From positions 3,148,001 to 3,212,000 of the forward strand of contig NZ_CP033922.1 in assembly GCF_003815715.1 (NCBI RefSeq): 64,000 nt of DNA, read 5' to 3'. Position 1 is the stretch's first letter. Every line of letters starts with the position of its first letter. The notes below the pieces were generated by a model. The model made no database searches. It saw only the letters and a program-made list of their open reading frames with translations, and had not been told where the DNA came from. The translations under genes were made by a program, and so were the position numbers. Of this stretch, positions 59,248 through 64,000 are shown in pieces. This DNA comes from Chryseobacterium sp. G0162. Its GTDB lineage: Bacteria > Bacteroidota > Bacteroidia > Flavobacteriales > Weeksellaceae.

Positions 59248-61632
59248 TTAGCTTTTTCCGGCTGCCTGCATAGGATTTACTTTTCCATTGGAGCTTCCTC
59301 TTGCAGGACCTCCTTCCTGTTTCTGTTTAAAGAGCTGGAATTTTGATGTTTCACCACCGGAAGCATTGCTGCTCCAGAAGTTATTGGTAGTGTCAATATC
59401 AGCCGTTTCTCTCATTGGATCTAACTGAATTGATTTCAATTTCTTGTCAAAATAATAGGTCTTAGAAACTTTTTGTTCATTCAGCCTCCAGATCTGTGCT
59501 GAAGATTTGTCATATAATTTTGAACCATCTTCAAAGGTAAATTCAAGAATGACTGGCATTACCAGGCCACCTTTGTTCAGCAAATCGATCTGATACGCTG
59601 TAATATTTTTAAATTTCTCTTTATCCTTAGCATCTAAAGGAAGAGTAGCCTCTACTTTTGTAGTGTATTCTTTAGTGCTTACTTTTTCTTGCCCTCTGTC
59701 ATATCGATAGTAGAAATCCTGAGCTTCTTTATCTTTATCAACATAGAACGTAATGTTCTTGTCTTCTCTGTTTCTGATTTTTGACAGGTCTTCAAAACTA
59801 TTCACTAAAGGCTTATCAACCTGGTATTTTATTTCCTCAGCTGCTTTTGGATTAGTTTCAAGGTTTGGAGTAGCTACGGTTACTTTATCAATCGCAATAT
59901 CTACAGGGTCTGTTCCATAAAACCATCCTCTCCAGAACCAGTCAAGGTCTTCACCACTGGCATCTTCCATAGTACGGAAAAGATCTGCCGGTTCAGGGTG
60001 TTTGAAGGCCCATCTTTTTGCATATGTTTTGAAAGCTTTATCAAAAAGTTCTCTTCCCATAATGGTTTCACGAAGAATATTCAATCCTGTAGCAGGTTTT
60101 GAGTAAGCATTCGGACCATACTGAACAATATTTTCAGAGTTGCTCATGATAGGCTCGAGCTGATCTTTGGGAAGTTTCATATAATCTACGATCGTCCATG
60201 CAGGACCTCTTTTAGACGGAAACTTATTATCCCATTTTTCTTCTGTAAGATATTCTGTGAAAGTATTCAGCCCTTCATCCATCCATGCCCATTGTCTTTC
60301 ATCTGAATTGATAATCATAGGAAAGAAGTTGTGGCCTACTTCATGGATAATTACTCCGATCATTCCGTTTTTAGTTCCTTCAGAATAAGTTCCATCTTTT
60401 TCCGTTCTTCCGAAGTTGAAACAGATCATTGGATATTCCATTCCGTTGGCTGCTTCTACAGATTGAGCTACAGGATATGGATAAGGAATGGTGAATTCCG
60501 AATACGTTTTAATGGTATGAGCTACTGCTTTTGTGGAAAATTTTCTGTAAAGTCCGTAAGATTCTTTAGGATAGAAACTCATAGCCATTACCTTATTGTT
60601 ATTTTCAGGAATGGTAACGCGCATGCCGTCCCAAACAAACTTTCTGGAAGAAGTCCAGGCAAAATCCCTTACATCATTTGCTTCAAAGACCCATGTCTTT
60701 CTTTGCTTTGAATGATTCTTTTCCGCTTTTTTAGCTTCATCTAAGGTGACAATTTCTATAGGTTCAGAAGCATTTTCTGCTTTTCTGTATCTTGAAAGCT
60801 GATCAGAAGTTAATACCTGATCATAATTTTTACATTCTCCTGTTCCGCCTACAATATGATCGGCCGGTACATTCATAGACACTTTAAAATTTCCGAAAAC
60901 CAAGGCAAATTCTCCTCTTCCGGTAAACTGATGATTTTGCCAGCCCTGGAAATCACTGTATACACACATTCTTGGATACCATTGTGCCATAGTGTACAAG
61001 TCGTTGCCATCTTCCGGGAAATTTTCATAACCTCCGCGGCCACCCATTTTGATCCTGTTTCCAATATTGTAATTCCAGTCTACTTTGAAAATGAATTTTT
61101 CTCCTTTTTTCAAAGCTTTTGGAAGGTCAATACGCATCATGGTTTTATTGACGGTATATTTTAAAGGACTTCCTGAGGGATCCGTTACTTTTTCAAGGGT
61201 CACTCCATAACCATTATCCTTTACAGGAAGTTCTGTTACCTTAAGCTGTTGATCCGTTGTTGATGGACGCAGAATAGAAGAGTTATCATATCCTGCATTT
61301 CTTATACTGGAATGTTCATTTTCATCCAACTGAAGCCAGATGTAATCCAGTTCATCAGGAGAATTATTATAATAAGTAACCGTTTCCGAACCTTTCAGAT
61401 TTCTTTTATCCTCATCAAGGTAAGCGGAAATATTGTAATCGGCTCTATTTTGCCAGTATCCGTGTCCTGGAGCACCAGAGGCAGTTCTATAAATGTTGGG
61501 TGTTGGCAGAATACTTCCCAGTTGCTCAAATTTATTTCCGTGGTTGCTACCTGGATTATTCTGAATATTTTGTGCGGTGAAACCTGTATAGGCAAATACA
61601 GAAAGTGAAAGTATAATAACTTTTAGTTTCAT
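59248..61632 (-). CDS. exported M1-family aminopeptidase-like metalloprotease
   Basis: A 794-residue protein with a signal peptide (MKLKVIILSLSVFAYTGFTA). The zinc site is HEVGH (430-434) with Glu431 catalytic and Glu453 in WAWMDEGLNTFTEYL as third ligand; the GMEYP segment (397-401) takes the place of the GxMEN exopeptidase motif. The catalytic domain is followed by helices and a C-terminal beta-rich region ending in a low-complexity GGPARGSSNG tail. M1 members of this kind (no typical ERAP C-domain) are common in flavobacteria; probable peptidase in the periplasm or surface. Confidence 0.92.
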   Translation of the reverse strand: MKLKVIILSLSVFAYTGFTAQNIQNNPGSNHGNKFEQLGSILPTPNIYRTASGAPGHGYWQNRADYNISAYLDEDKRNLKGSETVTYYNNSPDELDYIWLQLDENEHSSIRNAGYDNSSILRPSTTDQQLKVTELPVKDNGYGVTLEKVTDPSGSPLKYTVNKTMMRIDLPKALKKGEKFIFKVDWNYNIGNRIKMGGRGGYENFPEDGNDLYTMAQWYPRMCVYSDFQGWQNHQFTGRGEFALVFGNFKVSMNVPADHIVGGTGECKNYDQVLTSDQLSRYRKAENASEPIEIVTLDEAKKAEKNHSKQRKTWVFEANDVRDFAWTSSRKFVWDGMRVTIPENNNKVMAMSFYPKESYGLYRKFSTKAVAHTIKTYSEFTIPYPYPVAQSVEAANGMEYPMICFNFGRTEKDGTYSEGTKNGMIGVIIHEVGHNFFPMIINSDERQWAWMDEGLNTFTEYLTEEKWDNKFPSKRGPAWTIVDYMKLPKDQLEPIMSNSENIVQYGPNAYSKPATGLNILRETIMGRELFDKAFKTYAKRWAFKHPEPADLFRTMEDASGEDLDWFWRGWFYGTDPVDIAIDKVTVATPNLETNPKAAEEIKYQVDKPLVNSFEDLSKIRNREDKNITFYVDKDKEAQDFYYRYDRGQEKVSTKEYTTKVEATLPLDAKDKEKFKNITAYQIDLLNKGGLVMPVILEFTFEDGSKLYDKSSAQIWRLNEQKVSKTYYFDKKLKSIQLDPMRETADIDTTNNFWSSNASGGETSKFQLFKQKQEGGPARGSSNGKVNPMQAAGKS

Positions 61633-61699
61633 AACCGAAGTGATTTAATAATTATCAAAGATAATAATAAGCAGTTGAAATAATGAAAATATTTCACAT

Positions 61700-62278
61700 T
61701 TAGAAAGGAATTCTTTCTAATGTCATTTTTAAAGATAAAGCAAAGACCCCTGATGAGACAAAAAGGATCCAGTCCTTTTTATTGACTTTAAAAATAGTAA
61801 GCAGAATAAATAAGAATATCAAAATGGCACCTACAATAACGATCTGCCCCAGTTCCAATCCAATGTTAAATCCTAATAGTGGAATGGCAATGCCTTGGCT
61901 TTTGGCGATCATCACTCTTGCCGTATTGGCAAAACCCATTCCGTGAACCAATCCAAAGATTAAAGCAAGATAGTAGTTAGCCCGCATTAGCGTCTGCTTC
62001 TGGTTTTTCATAATAATATTATCCAGAGATGTCAGCACAATGGTGAGAGGGATTAAAAATTCTACCCAATCAGAAGGAACCCTGAAGACATCAAGAATAC
62101 TTAGAGCTAGCGTAATTGAATGTCCAATAGTGAATGCTGTTACAAGGATCAGTATTTTTTTCCAGTCACTAAAAGAGTAAACGGCAATCAGAGCCAGGAC
62201 AAAGAGCTGATGGTCTAAGGCATCAAGAGAAATAATGTGTTCCCATCCAAGGTTTAAATAAAATAGAAAATCCTGCAT
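61700..62278 (-). CDS. HupE/UreJ-family membrane protein
   Basis: A 192-residue protein with about six helices. LGWEHIISLDALDHQLFVLALIAVYSFSDWKKILILVTAFTIGHSITLALS and LALIFGLVHGMGFAN match the HupE/UreJ_2 pattern with conserved histidines (GHS and FGLVHGMGFA). Such proteins carry nickel or cobalt in some systems, but no hydrogenase or urease genes are adjacent, so its substrate is open. It lies 67 bp before the M1 peptidase gene, same strand. Confidence 0.88.
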   Translation of the reverse strand: MQDFLFYLNLGWEHIISLDALDHQLFVLALIAVYSFSDWKKILILVTAFTIGHSITLALSILDVFRVPSDWVEFLIPLTIVLTSLDNIIMKNQKQTLMRANYYLALIFGLVHGMGFANTARVMIAKSQGIAIPLLGFNIGLELGQIVIVGAILIFLFILLTIFKVNKKDWILFVSSGVFALSLKMTLERIPF

Positions 62279-62428
62279 TTTGATAATAGATTATTGGTTT
62301 TTGAATATTGTGTTAAAATAAGGGTATTGTAGTGTTTTTGTTTATTTTTTATTTGTATTGATTATTAATAATTTTACTTATTATTATTCTAGATAAAAAT
62401 TGTATAATTGTATTTTAAAAAAAAGACA

Positions 62429-64000
62429 ATGGATATTAGAAAACTATTTTTTACAAAAGTAAACATTTCGTATGGAGGAACGAAGCTTCTTAGAAATGCT
62501 ACAGTTGCTTTCTTGGGGTTGTATTCGTACGGATTTTATGGCCAGGTACAAAAACTTGATTCCCGATTTAGCTATTTATTGAAGAATAAGGAGAGCCTGA
62601 ATAGAGAAAACGTTTTAAAAGATTTGGAACGTGAAGATATGAAATTGGATAAACATTTAGTAGTTACTTCTAAGGGGGCGCAAACAATGTATTCATGTAT
62701 TATTTATACCAAAAATCCTGAAAAACTTAAATCTGATGGGTTTATAATCCAGAGTCAGCTGCCTACTTTTTCAACAGCACTTGTGAGCCTTGAAGATATT
62801 GAAAGGTTGATGGAGCTTCCTTATGTAACCTCTGTGATGGGGCCTACATTTGATGAGCTTCATAACGATGTAAGTAGAGCACAGTCCGGAGCAAGCCTTT
62901 TACAGGATGGTGTTTTTAATAATACAGCTTATAACGGAACAGGAATTCTTGTGGGGATTTTTGATACAGGGATAGACTGGAAGCACCCAGATTTCAGACA
63001 AGTTAACGATCAGACTAAAAGTAGAATTGTTTCAATTTGGGATCAGACCTTAACTCCTCAGGGAGCTGAAACGTCTCCTACAGGATTTACCACTGGCGTA
63101 GAATATACCAGAGCACAGATTGAAGATGAGTTGGATGGAAGTCCTACTAACTTTGTCCGTGAAAATGATATTAATGGTCATGGAACCCATGTGGCAGGAA
63201 CTGTTGCAGGAAACGGAGCTGGTTTTGCTAACAAAAGACATAAAGGATTTTCTTCGGAAGCAGACATTGTTTTTGTAAAAGGAGGAAACGGATCTTTTCC
63301 AACAACGAATACAATCAACGCATTGACTTATTTTAAAAATGTAGCAACAGCCTTAAACAAGCCGATCGTAGTAAATATGAGTATTGGTGGACAGGGAAGT
63401 GCTCATGATGGTACATCCTCTCATGAAGTAGCTGTTGATAATTTTACATCGTCAGGACCTGGAAGAGTAGTCGTTATTTCTGCGGGTAATGATTATGGTG
63501 CCAATCTCCATAGAAAAGTAGATATAGAGGCAGGTGGAACACAATCTTATACTTTTAATGTGGCAAGTAATACTTCTGCTGCATCTGTATTTGGTTTTCT
63601 GATGTATGCTAACGATAATACAGCCGTTACAGCAAAATTAACAGCTCCCGATGGTCAGCAATATATACAGAATGTAAGTACCGATACAACTCATAGTATA
63701 TTAGGAGGTGGTTTCACTGCTACTATGTATAATTATTGGGGGAATGATAATAATAAACGATATGTTCAGCTACTTGTAAATAGAGTAGCGGGATCTACGG
63801 CCAATTGCCAGGGAACATATACACTGGAAATTACCAATAACGGAACGCAGACAATTAATACGCATGGCTGGCTGTATGGTCAGGGAGTAGCAACTACCCT
63901 GGTAAATGGGGATAATGAATATATTGTTGGATCTCCAGGCAACGCAACAAGTGCTATTACAGTAGCTTCCTATTTGGGTAGAGTAAGCTGGATGGCTCCG
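62429..64000 (+). CDS. subtilisin-like S8-family serine protease (3' end outside window)
   Basis: The frame is open for 524 codons to the window end. An N-terminal segment of about 40 residues (VAFLGLYSYGFYGQ) is a probable signal peptide. The catalytic Asp is Asp179 in GIFDTGIDWKHPDF and the His is His251 in DINGHGTHVAGTVAG; the oxyanion/core segment VVNMSIGG and VVISAGND follow. The serine motif GTSMA is expected beyond the window. An insert with PA-type character follows the ND segment. It is divergent from the HupE-like gene and is presumably secreted. Confidence 0.92.
   Translation, partial: MDIRKLFFTKVNISYGGTKLLRNATVAFLGLYSYGFYGQVQKLDSRFSYLLKNKESLNRENVLKDLEREDMKLDKHLVVTSKGAQTMYSCIIYTKNPEKLKSDGFIIQSQLPTFSTALVSLEDIERLMELPYVTSVMGPTFDELHNDVSRAQSGASLLQDGVFNNTAYNGTGILVGIFDTGIDWKHPDFRQVNDQTKSRIVSIWDQTLTPQGAETSPTGFTTGVEYTRAQIEDELDGSPTNFVRENDINGHGTHVAGTVAGNGAGFANKRHKGFSSEADIVFVKGGNGSFPTTNTINALTYFKNVATALNKPIVVNMSIGGQGSAHDGTSSHEVAVDNFTSSGPGRVVVISAGNDYGANLHRKVDIEAGGTQSYTFNVASNTSAASVFGFLMYANDNTAVTAKLTAPDGQQYIQNVSTDTTHSILGGGFTATMYNYWGNDNNKRYVQLLVNRVAGSTANCQGTYTLEITNNGTQTINTHGWLYGQGVATTLVNGDNEYIVGSPGNATSAITVASYLGRVSWMAP

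Overview
This 64 kb window looks like chromosome from a flavobacterium of the Chryseobacterium/Elizabethkingia type (Bacteroidota). The evidence is low GC with A/T-rich intergenic DNA, start codons without clear Shine-Dalgarno sequences, promoter -7 boxes of the TAnnTTTG type, secreted proteins with type IX secretion (T9SS) C-terminal sorting domains, several TonB/porin-type outer membrane barrels, a B1 metallo-beta-lactamase, and GG-leader mini-peptides. No rRNA, tRNA, CRISPR array, transposase or integrase was recognised. Most genes from 2.8 to 62.3 kb lie on the minus strand.

Layout. 0-2.8 kb (+): end of truA, a small membrane protein and an MsbA-like ABC exporter. 2.9-7.2 kb: a secreted M43 metalloprotease and an ECF sigma factor operon (alpha/beta hydrolase, sigma factor, membrane protein, methyltransferase). 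8-12.8 kb: an alpha-ketoglutarate-permease-like MFS transporter with an outer membrane porin, next to an OmpR-type two-component system. 12.9-17 kb: outer membrane proteins and a T9SS cargo protein. 17.1-18 kb: ribB behind a textbook FMN riboswitch. 18.2-20.7 kb: the GDYXXLXY/DUF4401/DUF2157 membrane trio. 20.8-42 kb: many small housekeeping or accessory enzymes, including a lipoprotein-type B1 metallo-beta-lactamase, beta-lactamase-fold serine hydrolases, DHFR-like reductases, Nudix, VOC and DinB proteins, and two Kelch paralogues. Between 22.96 and 23.18 kb lies a dense cluster of DnaA boxes with an AT-rich stretch, a candidate replication origin or DnaA-titration site.

42.6-49.5 kb is an accessory region: broken paralogues, an XRE-like regulator under palindromes, a zinc-ribbon Mrr-type endonuclease, a RelA/SpoT-domain protein, a 45-bp tandem-repeat protein and an OLD-like ATPase/TOPRIM protein. 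Two degraded copies of the 3' end of groEL plus its terminator (46.4 and 47.1 kb) separate these genes, which suggests repeated cargo insertion at the groEL 3' end. 49.5-51.9 kb is groES-groEL, interrupted by a four-helix-bundle (S23/IVS-type) gene flanked by inverted repeats. At 52.1-52.9 kb there are three tandem, previously easily missed genes for 44-46 residue peptides. They have a shared leader ending in GG and a strictly spaced CC-x7-C-x9-C core ending WIGPGQ[YF]CP; this is the best candidate for a new system.

53-64 kb: a DAACS-type symporter that appears to lack several sodium-site acidic residues, a CitMHS citrate transporter with a DUF2490 outer membrane protein, a divergent LytS/LytTR two-component system sharing a palindromic promoter region, an M1 aminopeptidase, a HupE/UreJ-like protein, and the start of a subtilisin-like S8 protease that runs off the end. 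All functional calls come from reading motifs and gene context only; no database search was run.
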